Positions 6,597 to 14,211 are shown, counted from the first letter of the stretch. The stretch is 26,800 bases of DNA from JANMEX01 sp049696015 (GCA_049696015.1 JBAVTG010000156.1:1-26800); one strand, 5' to 3'. Notes: generated by a model from the sequence alone, not told the origin. Numbers and translations: made by a program.

Positions 6597-7430
6597 ATGG
6601 GCAACGCCTTGGCAAAAACAGCAATTGGAATCCGGACCCTTTTGGTCCGGATCGCAGCTGTCATGCTGGTCTTGTGCTTTTCCGGCGCTGCGCTGGCGCT
6701 GGACATACCGGCGCTGTCCGGGCGGATTGTTGATCTGGCAGATTTGCTCGATCCGGCCCAGGAGGCAGCGCTCAATGGCGAACTGGAGGCGTTCGAAAAG
6801 AAATCCTCCGATCAGGTGGTGATCCTCACTGTCCCGGCTTTGGACGGGGAAGTGCTGGAGGACTTTGCCAACCGCACGTTCCGCGCCTGGGCGCTTGGCC
6901 AAAGCCAGGAAGACAATGGTGTTTTGCTGTTGGTCGCGCGCGATGACCGCAAATTGCGCATTGAGGTGGGTTACGGCCTGGAAGGCATGCTCACGGACGC
7001 GCTGTCGTCGCTGATCATCCGCGAAACCATCGTGCCGCGTTTCCGCGAAGGCGATTTTTCCACAGGCATCAAAAATGGCGTCACCGATATACTCACTGTT
7101 CTGACTGGCGATGGCGCGGAGCTCGAAGCGCGGGCGCGGCGCAATTTGGACACACCTGAATCGGTTGATTGGATTTTTCTTGTCTTCATCACCATTTTCG
7201 TCGGCATTTTTCTGGCCGCCTTTATCGTTCCAGTTTTGGTCCGCCTGTTCGGTGAGAAGATAGGTCCGCACAAATACCGCTGGCACGGTATGACTGTGGA
7301 TACGACACCGGGCCGCTCATCGGGCAGTTCTTCATCAGGAGGCTGGTCCTCCGGCGGCGGTTCGTCCGGCGGCGGATTTTCCGGCGGCGGCGGTTCGTCC
7401 GGCGGCGGCGGCTCTTCGGGAGGCTGGTGA
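6597..7430 (+). CDS. TPM-domain membrane protein with Gly/Ser-rich tail (YgcG family)
   Basis: 277 residues. The order is: N-terminal signal or anchor (1-35, ending GAALALD); TPM domain about 38-165 (ALSGRIVDLADLL, QVVILTVPALDG, DNGVLLLVARDDRKLRIEVGYGLEG); one membrane span about 193-216; and a C-terminal tail of Gly and Ser ending in SGGW. TPM domains in this arrangement face the periplasm; acid phosphatase activity is reported for plant relatives but no role is certain for bacterial ones. The gene begins 17 nt after lemA. A later ATG at 6663 would shorten the signal too far. A strong hairpin lies inside its first codons. The Ser/Gly tail probably is disordered. Confidence 0.9.
   Translation: MGNALAKTAIGIRTLLVRIAAVMLVLCFSGAALALDIPALSGRIVDLADLLDPAQEAALNGELEAFEKKSSDQVVILTVPALDGEVLEDFANRTFRAWALGQSQEDNGVLLLVARDDRKLRIEVGYGLEGMLTDALSSLIIRETIVPRFREGDFSTGIKNGVTDILTVLTGDGAELEARARRNLDTPESVDWIFLVFITIFVGIFLAAFIVPVLVRLFGEKIGPHKYRWHGMTVDTTPGRSSGSSSSGGWSSGGGSSGGGFSGGGGSSGGGGSSGGW
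6630..6652 (+). other. Strong hairpin inside the signal-peptide region of the first TPM gene
   Basis: ATCCGGACC (6630-6638) pairs perfectly with GGTCCGGAT (6644-6652) around the loop CTTTT. With the start at 6597 it lies at about codons 12-19. It could slow translation initiation of the TPM protein or protect upstream lemA mRNA. It is not followed by a T-run. Confidence 0.6.
7317..7427 (+). repeat. Gly/Ser-coding low-complexity repeat
   Basis: Tandem near-copies of a unit close to GGTTCGTCCGGCGGCGG encode the SSGGG-rich tail of the first TPM protein. It is in frame and typical of YgcG-like proteins, but prone to copy-number change and to assembly error. Confidence 0.75.
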
Positions 7431-8062
7431 TGAGATTGATGCACGAGAACGACCACCGTGCCGTTTCTGCCGCCATTCGAAACGCGGAAAAGCACACCGA
7501 CGGCGAAATCTATGCCGTTATCGCCCGCCGGTCGGATGATTATTTTGCGCCTGCCGCATTTGCCGTGTCATTGGCCGCGGTTTTTTCGGGCTTTGCGCTG
7601 GCCGTTGCATTGCATTTCTATTGGGTTCCCGTTGATGCATTCAGGTTCATGACTGCATTTGCCCTCGCTTATGGTGCTGCGCTGATCGTGCTGTTGCTTT
7701 TCCCGCGCCTGTGCATCCGCCTCGTGCCGCGCCAGATCGCGCATGGGCGTGCGCACATGAGTGCCGCCAGCCAGTTTCTTGCCCGCAACATCCATGCCAC
7801 CAAAGCACGCACCGGCGTGCTGCTGTTTGTCTCGGTCGACGAACATTATGCCGAAGTAATTGCTGACGAGGCGATCAACGACAAAGTCGAACAGGCTCAA
7901 TGGGACCGCATAGTCGGCATGTTGATCGACAGCGCACGCCGCCGTGCTTACGCCAACGGCTTTCTTGATGCGATCGAAGCGTCCGGCGCGTTGCTTGCGG
8001 CACATTTCCCGAAATCGGCGATCGACACCAATGAACTGGACGACCATGTGGTTGAGCTGTGA
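7430..8062 (+). CDS. Second TPM-domain membrane protein
   Basis: 210 residues from ATG at 7430, overlapping the previous stop in TGATG; a GTG one codon upstream is an alternative start. The TPM fold is split: NDHRAVSAAIRNAEKHTDGEIYAVIARRSDDY (8-37) starts the domain, two hydrophobic spans (about 40-92) interrupt it, and TKARTGVLLFVSVDEHYAEVIAD continues it. The C-terminal half is predicted cytoplasmic or periplasmic depending on topology. This protein type regularly pairs with a YgcG-like protein next to LemA. Function is unknown. Its translation is very likely coupled to the preceding gene. Confidence 0.88.
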   Translation: MRLMHENDHRAVSAAIRNAEKHTDGEIYAVIARRSDDYFAPAAFAVSLAAVFSGFALAVALHFYWVPVDAFRFMTAFALAYGAALIVLLLFPRLCIRLVPRQIAHGRAHMSAASQFLARNIHATKARTGVLLFVSVDEHYAEVIADEAINDKVEQAQWDRIVGMLIDSARRRAYANGFLDAIEASGALLAAHFPKSAIDTNELDDHVVEL

Positions 8063-8140
8063 GCCGCTTGCCCTGGCACACTTATTGGTGACAGTATCGC
8101 GGCAGGGGATGGGGCCAGATTCGCCCTGAGGGAGATCATC

Positions 8141-9523
8141 ATGGCGGAACTTGGCAGGCCGGGCATTCCAAAGCGCGGGATCTACGGTTGGATGATGTTC
8201 GACTGGGCGGCGCAGCCGTTTTTCACGGTCGTCACCACGTTCATTTTCGGACCCTATTTTGTGGCGCATTTTGCCGGAGATGCGGCCACCGGCCAGGCGC
8301 TCTGGGGCTATGCGGCGGCATTTTCCGGCATTCTGATTGCCATACTGTCGCCGGTCCTCGGCTCTATTGCCGACCAGACTGGCCCGCGCAAGCCGTGGAT
8401 CGGGGTTTTCGCCATCCTGCAGATCATCGGTTGCTTCATGCTCTGGTATGCTGCCCCCGGCGCCAACCCTTACATGATCCTAGCCTTCTTCATCATGGCG
8501 ACGCTGGCGGCGGAATTTTCGATCGTCTTCAACGATTCGATGATGCCGCGCCTCGTCACCAAGGCGCAGATCGGCCGTGTGTCCAACATCGCCTGGGCGC
8601 TCGGCTATCTCGGCGGCATGATCTGCCTGATTTTCGTACTGGCGACGATGGCGGCTTCGACCGAGACCGGCAAGACCATCGTCGGCCTGTCGCCAATCTT
8701 CGGGCTCGATCCGGCAAACTTTGAGGGTGACCGCGCCGTCGGCCCGCTTGCTGCCATCTGGTATGCCATTTTCATTCTGCCGATGTTCTTGTTGACCCCG
8801 GATCCGGACGACGGCGGGCGCAAGGCGCTTGGACAGGCTGTGAGCCTCGGACTTGCAGAGCTCAAGGAAACCATAAGGGAAGTACGGCAGAAGGCCGGGG
8901 TTTTCCGCTTCCTTGTCGCGCGCATGATCTATCAGGACGGCGTCAACGGCCTGATCATTCTGGGCGGCACGTTTGCTGCCGCCATGTTTGGCTGGAAGAT
9001 CACAGAGATCGGCATATTCGGCATTCTGCTGAACGTGGCGGCGATCATCGGCAATCTGACGGCCAGCGTCATCGATACGCGCCTTGGCTCCAAGCGCGTG
9101 GTCATCATGGCGCTGTTTTTGTTGATCATCGCTACGATCGGGATCGTCTCGACCGGCCCGACCTATACGCTCTTCGGCGCATTGACGTTTGCGGCAGAAG
9201 GCCCCGGCGGCCTGTTCGATACGCCTGCGGAAAAAGCCTATATTCTCTATGGTCTGCTCATCGGCCTGTCGCTTGGCCCTGTGCAGGCCTCCTCGCGCTC
9301 TTATATGGCCCGCTCGGTGACCACCCATGAGGCAGGCCGCTATTTCGGCCTCTATGCACTGTCCGGCCGCGCCACCTCGTTTCTCGCGCCATTCACGGTC
9401 GCAACGGTCACGGCTGTTTCGGGCTCTGCCCGCCTTGGCATGGCCATGCTGATGATCTTTTTCATCGCCGGTCTGGTGATCTTGTGGAAGACGCCCTATC
9501 CGGCCGCGATAGTTGAGGACTAG
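8141..9523 (+). CDS. UMF1-type MFS transporter (Atg22-like)
   Basis: 460-residue integral inner-membrane protein with about 12 hydrophobic spans. The start MAELGRPGIPKRGIYGWMMFDWAAQPFFTVV and the loop SPVLGSIADQTGPRKPW, a variant of the MFS A-motif between spans 2 and 3, match the UMF1 family, which is related to yeast vacuolar Atg22. NDSMMPRLVTKAQIGRVSNIAWALGYLGG is also characteristic. The substrate of bacterial members is not known to me; amino-acid export is only an analogy with Atg22. GAGGGAG precedes the ATG. The gene follows the LemA/TPM genes by 78 nt on the same strand and may share their transcript. Confidence 0.9.
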   Translation: MAELGRPGIPKRGIYGWMMFDWAAQPFFTVVTTFIFGPYFVAHFAGDAATGQALWGYAAAFSGILIAILSPVLGSIADQTGPRKPWIGVFAILQIIGCFMLWYAAPGANPYMILAFFIMATLAAEFSIVFNDSMMPRLVTKAQIGRVSNIAWALGYLGGMICLIFVLATMAASTETGKTIVGLSPIFGLDPANFEGDRAVGPLAAIWYAIFILPMFLLTPDPDDGGRKALGQAVSLGLAELKETIREVRQKAGVFRFLVARMIYQDGVNGLIILGGTFAAAMFGWKITEIGIFGILLNVAAIIGNLTASVIDTRLGSKRVVIMALFLLIIATIGIVSTGPTYTLFGALTFAAEGPGGLFDTPAEKAYILYGLLIGLSLGPVQASSRSYMARSVTTHEAGRYFGLYALSGRATSFLAPFTVATVTAVSGSARLGMAMLMIFFIAGLVILWKTPYPAAIVED

Positions 9524-9531
9524 GTTTGCCT

Positions 9532-10056
9532 TCAATCCGGCCGGTGCCGGTATACAAGGCATGCATCGCCATCCGGGGTCAGCGCGCCGGGATCGACCGC
9601 CGCACCGAGTCGTTCGGCCAGTTTTATCGAGCGGTGATTGTCGGGGGCGATGTAGCTCACCAGTGTGTCCATGGCGAGTTTTTCAAAGGCAAAGCGCCGC
9701 GCCAGCAGTGCGGCCTCGTGGGCAAGTCCGCGCCCTTCGAACGCGTCAAACAGCAGCCAGCCAAGCTCGGGTTCGGGAAAATTATCCGGTCTGTTGATGG
9801 CAACCTGTCCGGCAAACATGCCGGTTTTCAGATCGTCGACCGCCCAGGAGCCATAGCCGAGCAATCCCCATTGCCCGGCATCATAGCCTAGCCAGCGCCA
9901 GACCGTGGCGCGCGATTGCCGGCCGCCGATATGGGCAGCGCGGCTGCCTTGATAGAGCGCTGCGATGGCGTCGATGTCGCTTGCCCTGTGCGGGCGCAAG
10001 ATGACGCGCTCGCCGACGATGACCGGGGCAGTCAGATGCAGCGGCGGCGCGGCCAT
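9532..10056 (-). CDS. GNAT family N-acetyltransferase (RimJ/RimL-like)
   Basis: 174 residues. It transfers acetyl from acetyl-CoA to an amine; the acceptor cannot be predicted. ERVILRPHRASDIDAIAALY (16-35) is the common N-terminal strand-helix, ELGWLLFDAFEGRGLAHEAALLARRFAF (97-124) carries the acetyl-CoA binding GRGLAHEA (108-115), and VSYIAPDNHRSIKLAERLGA is the typical closing motif. The start at 10056 is supported by GGGGAAAGG upstream. It is convergent with the MFS gene, stopping 9 nt from its end, and follows the 130-bp palindrome. Confidence 0.9.
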   Translation of the reverse strand: MAAPPLHLTAPVIVGERVILRPHRASDIDAIAALYQGSRAAHIGGRQSRATVWRWLGYDAGQWGLLGYGSWAVDDLKTGMFAGQVAINRPDNFPEPELGWLLFDAFEGRGLAHEAALLARRFAFEKLAMDTLVSYIAPDNHRSIKLAERLGAAVDPGALTPDGDACLVYRHRPD

Positions 10057-10090
10057 GTGCCTTTCCCCGCCATTAGAGCGTGATGTTGTT

Positions 10091-10220
10091 GACTGGAATC
10101 ATTGTATCGGGTTCTTTCGCGCCAATACCGGCGAAAACTCCCTCGGACGCATTTCAATGCGACCATCGGGACTTTCCTTGGCCTTGCCGCAAAATCCCTC
10201 CGATACAATTGCTTCCATTC
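10091..10220. repeat. 130-bp imperfect palindrome between osmC and the GNAT gene
   Basis: Apex CGCATT (10148-10153) and AATGCG (10156-10161). Outer arms ATTGTATCGG (10101-10110) and CCGATACAAT (10200-10209) are exact inverted copies. The outermost GACTGGAATC and GCTTCCATTC continue the pairing with mismatches, giving one long imperfect cruciform. It may terminate or stabilise osmC mRNA, or be a dispersed intergenic element. Its sequence is unrelated to the palindrome at 738-843. No second copy is seen here. Confidence 0.7.
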
Positions 10221-10242
10221 AAAAACATCCCGCTCTCATCGT

Positions 10243-10668
10243 TCAAGCCAAAGCTGCTTCAAGCGATACGTTGATTGCGCCAAGCGCCTTGGAGACCGGG
10301 CATTCGGCTTTGGCCTTGGCTGCCAATTCCTGAAATTTGGCATCGTCTATGCCGGGCACGGTGCCGGTGAGTTTGAGCGCCGAGCCGGTAATGCCGTTGC
10401 CGGGCACCAGTTCAACCGTCGCGGTGGCGTCAAGCTTGGTTGCGGGTGTGCCGTTCTCCGCCAGAAAGTGCGAGAGCTGCATGGCAAAGCAGCCGGCATG
10501 GGCGGCGGCCAGCAACTCTTCCGGATTGGTGGCCGACTTGCCGCTTTCGTCGACAAACCGCGCGTTGAACGAATAGGGATTGGCAGACAGGGCGCCGCTT
10601 TGGGCAGTAATCGAGCCATTGCCGGATTTCAAATCACCGGACCAGAGCGCAGTGGCGTGACGTTTCAT
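10243..10668 (-). CDS. osmC: OsmC family hydroperoxide reductase
   Basis: Thiol peroxidase reducing organic hydroperoxides in the cytoplasm. At 141 residues it matches E. coli OsmC in length and order: ALWSGDLKSGNGSI (7-20), NPYSFNARF (30-38), NPEELLAAAHAGCFAMQLS with catalytic Cys60 and the conserved Glu51, and AECPVSKALGA with Cys123. An AAAGGA lies about 10 nt before the ATG. It is divergent from msrA, with a 187-bp shared upstream region holding a 7-bp inverted repeat. The closest subfamily by sequence is OsmC proper rather than Ohr. Confidence 0.93.
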   Translation of the reverse strand: MKRHATALWSGDLKSGNGSITAQSGALSANPYSFNARFVDESGKSATNPEELLAAAHAGCFAMQLSHFLAENGTPATKLDATATVELVPGNGITGSALKLTGTVPGIDDAKFQELAAKAKAECPVSKALGAINVSLEAALA

Positions 10669-10694
10669 GGAGTCGTCCTTTCAAGGGTCAAGGC

Positions 10695-10717
10695 CTTGCG
10701 GATCAACGACCCGCAAG
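10695..10717. promoter_or_regulatory. Inverted repeat in the osmC/msrA divergent region
   Basis: CTTGCGG (10695-10701) and CCGCAAG (10711-10717) form an exact 7-bp dyad with a 9-nt spacer, 27 nt upstream of osmC. It may be an operator or a hairpin in the osmC leader. I do not recognise it as an OxyR or OhrR site. Confidence 0.4.
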
Positions 10718-10855
10718 CAGAACATGGCATTTTGCACGAGGGCGTCAACTGTCCAGAAAATGCAAACACGGCGAACTCACTGCATTGTGTGGAGGCTTTG
10801 ATTTCCACAACCGGTCAAATTTCCCTATAACATGCTCAATTCATTGGAGACTGAC

Positions 10856-11485
10856 ATGTTGAAATCCGCCACAGCTGCCGCGCTTTTGCTGACTGTTCTT
10901 TTGCCTGCCACGGCCGCGCAAGCCGAAACTGCCGTGTTCGCAGGCGGCTGCTTCTGGTGCGTGGAAAGCGACATGGATAGCGTCAAAGGTGTCACCTCTA
11001 CCGTTTCCGGTTACGCTGGCGGCACCATCGACAATCCAACTTATGATAACCACGAAGGCTACACCGAGGCGCTGAAGGTCGAGTTTGACCCGGCGGCGAC
11101 ATCATATGAAGAGCTGATCTCGATTTTCCTGCGCACCATTGATGTGACGGACAGCGGTGGCCAGTTCTGTGACCGCGGTCCGTCCTATGTCTCAGCAATT
11201 TTCCCGATGGATGCGGCGCAGAAAGCGGCTGCGGAAAAGGCGGTTTCGGAGGCCGAGAAATCCCTTGGCCAGAAGATCGTGACCCCGATCATCGGCTTCA
11301 CAACCTTTGGCAATGCCGAGGACTATCACCAGAACTATTACAAGGGCGACAATCGCGTTGTCACCCGCTTTGGCATCATCAAGCAGTCGGAAGCCTACAA
11401 GCGCTACCGCAAGGGCTGCGGGCGCGATGCACGTGTCAAGGAAGTTTGGGGAAGCCAGGCTTATCAAGGCGTCGCCGCACATTGA
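10856..11485 (+). CDS. msrA: Periplasmic peptide methionine sulfoxide reductase MsrA
   Basis: Reduces methionine-S-sulfoxide in proteins. The start ATG at 10856 is chosen over one at 10832 because GGAGA lies 5 nt upstream and a signal peptide follows (residues 1-24, ending AQA), so the enzyme is exported. FAGGCFWCVESD carries catalytic Cys32 and Cys35, EDYHQNYY (155-162) is the conserved substrate motif, and Cys188 in the C-terminal tail is a candidate resolving Cys. At 209 residues it is normal for MsrA plus a signal. It repairs envelope proteins, fitting a position between osmC and an AhpD-like gene. Confidence 0.94.
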   Translation: MLKSATAAALLLTVLLPATAAQAETAVFAGGCFWCVESDMDSVKGVTSTVSGYAGGTIDNPTYDNHEGYTEALKVEFDPAATSYEELISIFLRTIDVTDSGGQFCDRGPSYVSAIFPMDAAQKAAAEKAVSEAEKSLGQKIVTPIIGFTTFGNAEDYHQNYYKGDNRVVTRFGIIKQSEAYKRYRKGCGRDARVKEVWGSQAYQGVAAH

Positions 11486-11510
11486 TGGTTGAAATTTCCC
11501 CATAATATTC

Positions 11511-11526
11511 ATATGTTTCTATATGT
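11511..11526 (+). promoter_or_regulatory. ATATGT direct repeat upstream of the AhpD-like gene
   Basis: ATATGT at 11511-11516 and 11521-11526 are spaced 10 bp, one helical turn, and overlap the dyad CATAT (11510-11514) / ATATG (11521-11525). The A+T-rich stretch with CATAATAT at 11501-11508 looks promoter-like. A repressor site is possible but unproven. Confidence 0.3.
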
Positions 11527-11549
11527 AATGTTGAAGAGGGAATTCCGAC

Positions 11550-11897
11550 ATGGCTGCCACCGACTGGAAATCATTTACTGACCAAACCAACAAGCGCATG
11601 GGCGAAATGCGCAAAGCCTATCCGGCTGTTGCAAAAGGCTTTGCCGAACTTGCCAATGCAGCAATTGCTCCGGGCGCGCTTGATTCGAAAACAAAGGAAC
11701 TGATTGCCCTCGCCATTGGTGTTGCCATGCGCTGCGATGGTTGCCTGGCTTTTCACACCAAAGCTGCCGCCAAATTCGGCGCGACACGTGAGGAAGTCGC
11801 CGATGCGCTTGGCGTTGCCGTCTACATGGGCGGCGGTCCGGCAGCGATCTATGCCGCCGAGGCAATGTCCGCTTGGGACGAGCTGACCGCTAAATAG
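11550..11897 (+). CDS. Carboxymuconolactone decarboxylase-family protein (AhpD-like CxxC)
   Basis: 115 residues, all-helical CMD fold. It carries the AhpD-type active site Glu50 and Cys62-x-x-Cys65-x-x-x-His69 (CDGCLAFH), so an alkylhydroperoxidase or disulfide-reductase role is more likely than lactone decarboxylation. AGAGGGA precedes the ATG. It lies 64 nt after msrA on the same strand and may be co-transcribed, making a redox group with osmC. The stop overlaps the stop of the convergent hydroxylase gene by 8 nt. Its actual reducing partner is unknown. Confidence 0.9.
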   Translation: MAATDWKSFTDQTNKRMGEMRKAYPAVAKGFAELANAAIAPGALDSKTKELIALAIGVAMRCDGCLAFHTKAAAKFGATREEVADALGVAVYMGGGPAAIYAAEAMSAWDELTAK

Positions 11898-13113
11898 CCT
11901 CGCCCTTCAGCAGCTTCGGCGCGCCGGGAACAATGCCGGACGCCTGCTGGATGAAAAAGTCCTTGAGGCGCGGCATCCGGTCGACCAGGCCAAGGCCGAC
12001 GTCGCGGATCAGCCGCAACGGGGCGATGTCGTTGGAGAACAGCCTGTTGAGCACGTCGGTGGTCATGCCGGTGCGAACCGTGTCGAAACGCCGCCATTGC
12101 TGGTAGCGTTCCAGAACGTCGAGCTGGCCGAAATCCTGACCAAGCCGAACCGCATCGACAATTGTTTCGGCAAGCGCTGCAACATCGCGGAAGCCAAGGT
12201 TGAGACCTTGGCCCGAAATCGGGTGGATGCCGTGGGCTGCATCGCCGATCAGCGCCAGGCGCGGCTTGACGAAATCGCGCGCCAGGGTGAGGCCAAGCGG
12301 GAAGGCTTTGGGTTTTGAATCGACTTTGATTTCGCCAAGCTTGTGGCCAAAGCGGCGCTCCAGCTCTGCTTCGAACACCAGCGGATCGGAAGCAACCAGA
12401 CGGTCAGCTTCTGCCGTCCGTTCGGTCCAGACCAGCGAAGAGCGATTGCCTTTGAGCGGCAAAATGGCGAAGGGGCCGCCGGGCATGAAATGCTCCTCGG
12501 CGCGGCCATTGTGCGGACGCTCATGGGCCACTTCAACGACGATGCCGGACTGGCCATAGTCAAAATGCACCACTTTGATGCCGGCCATGGCGCGCAGTCT
12601 GGATTTCACACCGTCGGCGGCGACCAGCAGTCTGGCGCTGACCTGATCGCCGTTGGCCAGTGTTACAGTCATTGAAGCAGGTTCCGGCCGAATTGCGCTT
12701 GCTGCCATGCCGTCGGTTACGGAAACGCCAATTTCGGCGGCTTTGCGGCGCAGCGCCCGGTTCATGGCGACGTTCGGGACCATGTAGGCAAAGGGTTCTC
12801 CCGCCTCGCGGTCGCCTTCGAAGGTCAGGAAGACAGGACGGACAGGATCATTGGCGCGAGAATCCGTGACGATCATGTCGCCCATGACCTGTGCTTCCGG
12901 CTCGATAACTTCCCAGACGCCGAGCTGGCGCAGCATGCGCACGGCAGCGGCGGCAATGGCGGAAGAGCGGCTGTCTTTTTCCCAGACGCCGGGCGGGGCG
13001 GCGTCCACCACCTTGACCGTCAGGTGCGGCGCGGCGGTTTTGATCGCCACAGCGCATGATATGCCGACATAGCCGGCGCCGGCAATCAAGATATCCACGT
13101 TGGTCTCACGCAT
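11890..13113 (-). CDS. UbiH/UbiF-family FAD hydroxylase of ubiquinone biosynthesis (probably UbiL-type)
   Basis: 407-residue flavoprotein monooxygenase that hydroxylates the aromatic ring of ubiquinone precursors. The order is GAGYVG (12-17) for ADP binding; AADGVKSRLR (165-174); and GDAAHGIHPISGQGLNLGFRD (290-310), the second FAD motif with the family hallmark HP-SGQG-N. The start MRETNVDIL at 13113 is preferred to far-upstream frames because the FAD-binding strand begins at once. In alphaproteobacteria a single broad hydroxylase, UbiL, often does several of these steps, so which ring position it acts on cannot be read from sequence. It is divergent from tesB, 85 nt away. Confidence 0.9.
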   Translation of the reverse strand: MRETNVDILIAGAGYVGISCAVAIKTAAPHLTVKVVDAAPPGVWEKDSRSSAIAAAAVRMLRQLGVWEVIEPEAQVMGDMIVTDSRANDPVRPVFLTFEGDREAGEPFAYMVPNVAMNRALRRKAAEIGVSVTDGMAASAIRPEPASMTVTLANGDQVSARLLVAADGVKSRLRAMAGIKVVHFDYGQSGIVVEVAHERPHNGRAEEHFMPGGPFAILPLKGNRSSLVWTERTAEADRLVASDPLVFEAELERRFGHKLGEIKVDSKPKAFPLGLTLARDFVKPRLALIGDAAHGIHPISGQGLNLGFRDVAALAETIVDAVRLGQDFGQLDVLERYQQWRRFDTVRTGMTTDVLNRLFSNDIAPLRLIRDVGLGLVDRMPRLKDFFIQQASGIVPGAPKLLKGEAI

Positions 13114-13198
13114 GCGATACTGCCCGTTGTTGCGGCTGCCTTGACTTGGATTGCCTGCGCAGGTCAACGTTTTCACGCAAACACCAAGGGGCTCTGCC

Positions 13199-14077
13199 AT
13201 GTCAAAAGCGCTTGAGGAACTTTTGTCCATTCTCGACCTTGAACCTTTGGAACACAATCTGTTTCGTGGTCGCAGCCCGCGCACAGGCTGGCAGCGCGTG
13301 TTTGGCGGGCAGGTGATCGGGCAGGCGCTGGTTGCAGCGCAGCGCACCGTCGAGCCGGACCGGCATGTGCATTCGCTGCACTGCTATTTCATGCGGCCCG
13401 GCGATCCGGCGATCCCGATCATCTATGAGGTGGACCGGATCCGCGACGGCGGCTCGTTCACCACGCGCCGTGTGGTGGCAATCCAGCATGGCCATGCGAT
13501 TTTTGCGCTTTCGGCGTCGTTTCAGGCAGATGAAGAAGGGCTGGAGCACCAGATCCCGGCCAAACCTGGCTTTGCCGGGCCGGACGGGCTGATCAGCGAC
13601 AAGGAGTTTGGCGAAACCTATTCGCACCTCGCGCCGGACCCTATCCGCGGCTATTTCGAGCGTGAACGCCCGGTGGAAATGCGGCCGACTTCGATCAAGC
13701 ACTACATCTCCCGCGAAGCCTTGCCGCCGGAGCAGAATATCTGGATGCGGGTGACAGGTACCGTGCCGGACAACAGGGCGCTGCAGGCGGCCATTCTGGC
13801 CTATATTTCAGATATGACGCTGCTTGATGGTTCGCTTTATCCGCACGGCCGGTCTGTCTTCGACACTGAAATACAGGCTGCAAGCCTTGATCACGCCATG
13901 TGGTTCCACCGTCCGAACCGGCTTGATGACTGGCTGCTGTATCAACAGGACAGCCCCAATGCCTCCGGCGGGCGCGGATACAATCGCGGCGCGTTTTACA
14001 CCAGGGGCGGCGAACTGGTGGCATCGGTGGCGCAGGAAGGTCTCATCCGGTTGCGCAAGGCATCGCCTAAAAAATAG
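13199..14077 (+). CDS. tesB: Acyl-CoA thioesterase II TesB
   Basis: Cytoplasmic double hot-dog enzyme hydrolysing acyl-CoA to fatty acid and CoA. 292 residues from ATG at 13199, preceded by AAGGGG; an upstream in-frame start at 13151 has no such signal. Family landmarks are LEPLEHNLFRGRSP, RVFGGQVIGQAL, VHSLHCYFMRPGDP, and SDMTLLDGSLYPHG with the catalytic Asp of the second domain, then FHRPNRLDDWLLYQQDSP. The hairpin GCCTA-AAAAA-TAGGC (14065-14079) spans its stop codon but has no T-run, so it is not an obvious terminator. It is adjacent to glnK-amtB as in other rhizobia. Confidence 0.94.
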   Translation: MSKALEELLSILDLEPLEHNLFRGRSPRTGWQRVFGGQVIGQALVAAQRTVEPDRHVHSLHCYFMRPGDPAIPIIYEVDRIRDGGSFTTRRVVAIQHGHAIFALSASFQADEEGLEHQIPAKPGFAGPDGLISDKEFGETYSHLAPDPIRGYFERERPVEMRPTSIKHYISREALPPEQNIWMRVTGTVPDNRALQAAILAYISDMTLLDGSLYPHGRSVFDTEIQAASLDHAMWFHRPNRLDDWLLYQQDSPNASGGRGYNRGAFYTRGGELVASVAQEGLIRLRKASPKK

Positions 14078-14162
14078 GCATAAATGATAAATTGCCTACT
14101 ATATACGCAATGGCCATTCACTTTCTGTTAACCAGCGCAATGTGCGGAACGAATTAAAGTGA

Positions 14163-14211
14163 ACAAATTCATATTGTTAGGCCTGTAATTCGAATCTGGC
14201 ACGGTCCTTGA
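14163..14211 (+). promoter_or_regulatory. Sigma-54-like promoter of glnK-amtB
   Basis: TGGCACGGTCCTTGA at 14197-14211 matches the -24 element exactly and keeps the 10-nt spacing, but the -12 element reads TTGA instead of TTGC. Nitrogen-controlled glnK-amtB operons usually use sigma-54 with NtrC. Upstream AACAA (14163-14167) and TTGTT (14175-14179) form a 5-bp dyad. I found no good NtrC consensus pair. The predicted leader would be about 90 nt. Confidence 0.6.

Noticed and set aside
8074..8088. TGGCACACTTATTGG before the UMF1 gene, similar to a sigma-54 promoter
   Set aside because: The -12 GC is replaced by GG and the -24 block has mismatches; no nitrogen context.
10101..10209. TACAATT-like half sites suggesting an OhrR operator
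   Set aside because: They lie downstream of osmC, not upstream, and are arms of the long palindrome rather than a compact OhrR dyad.
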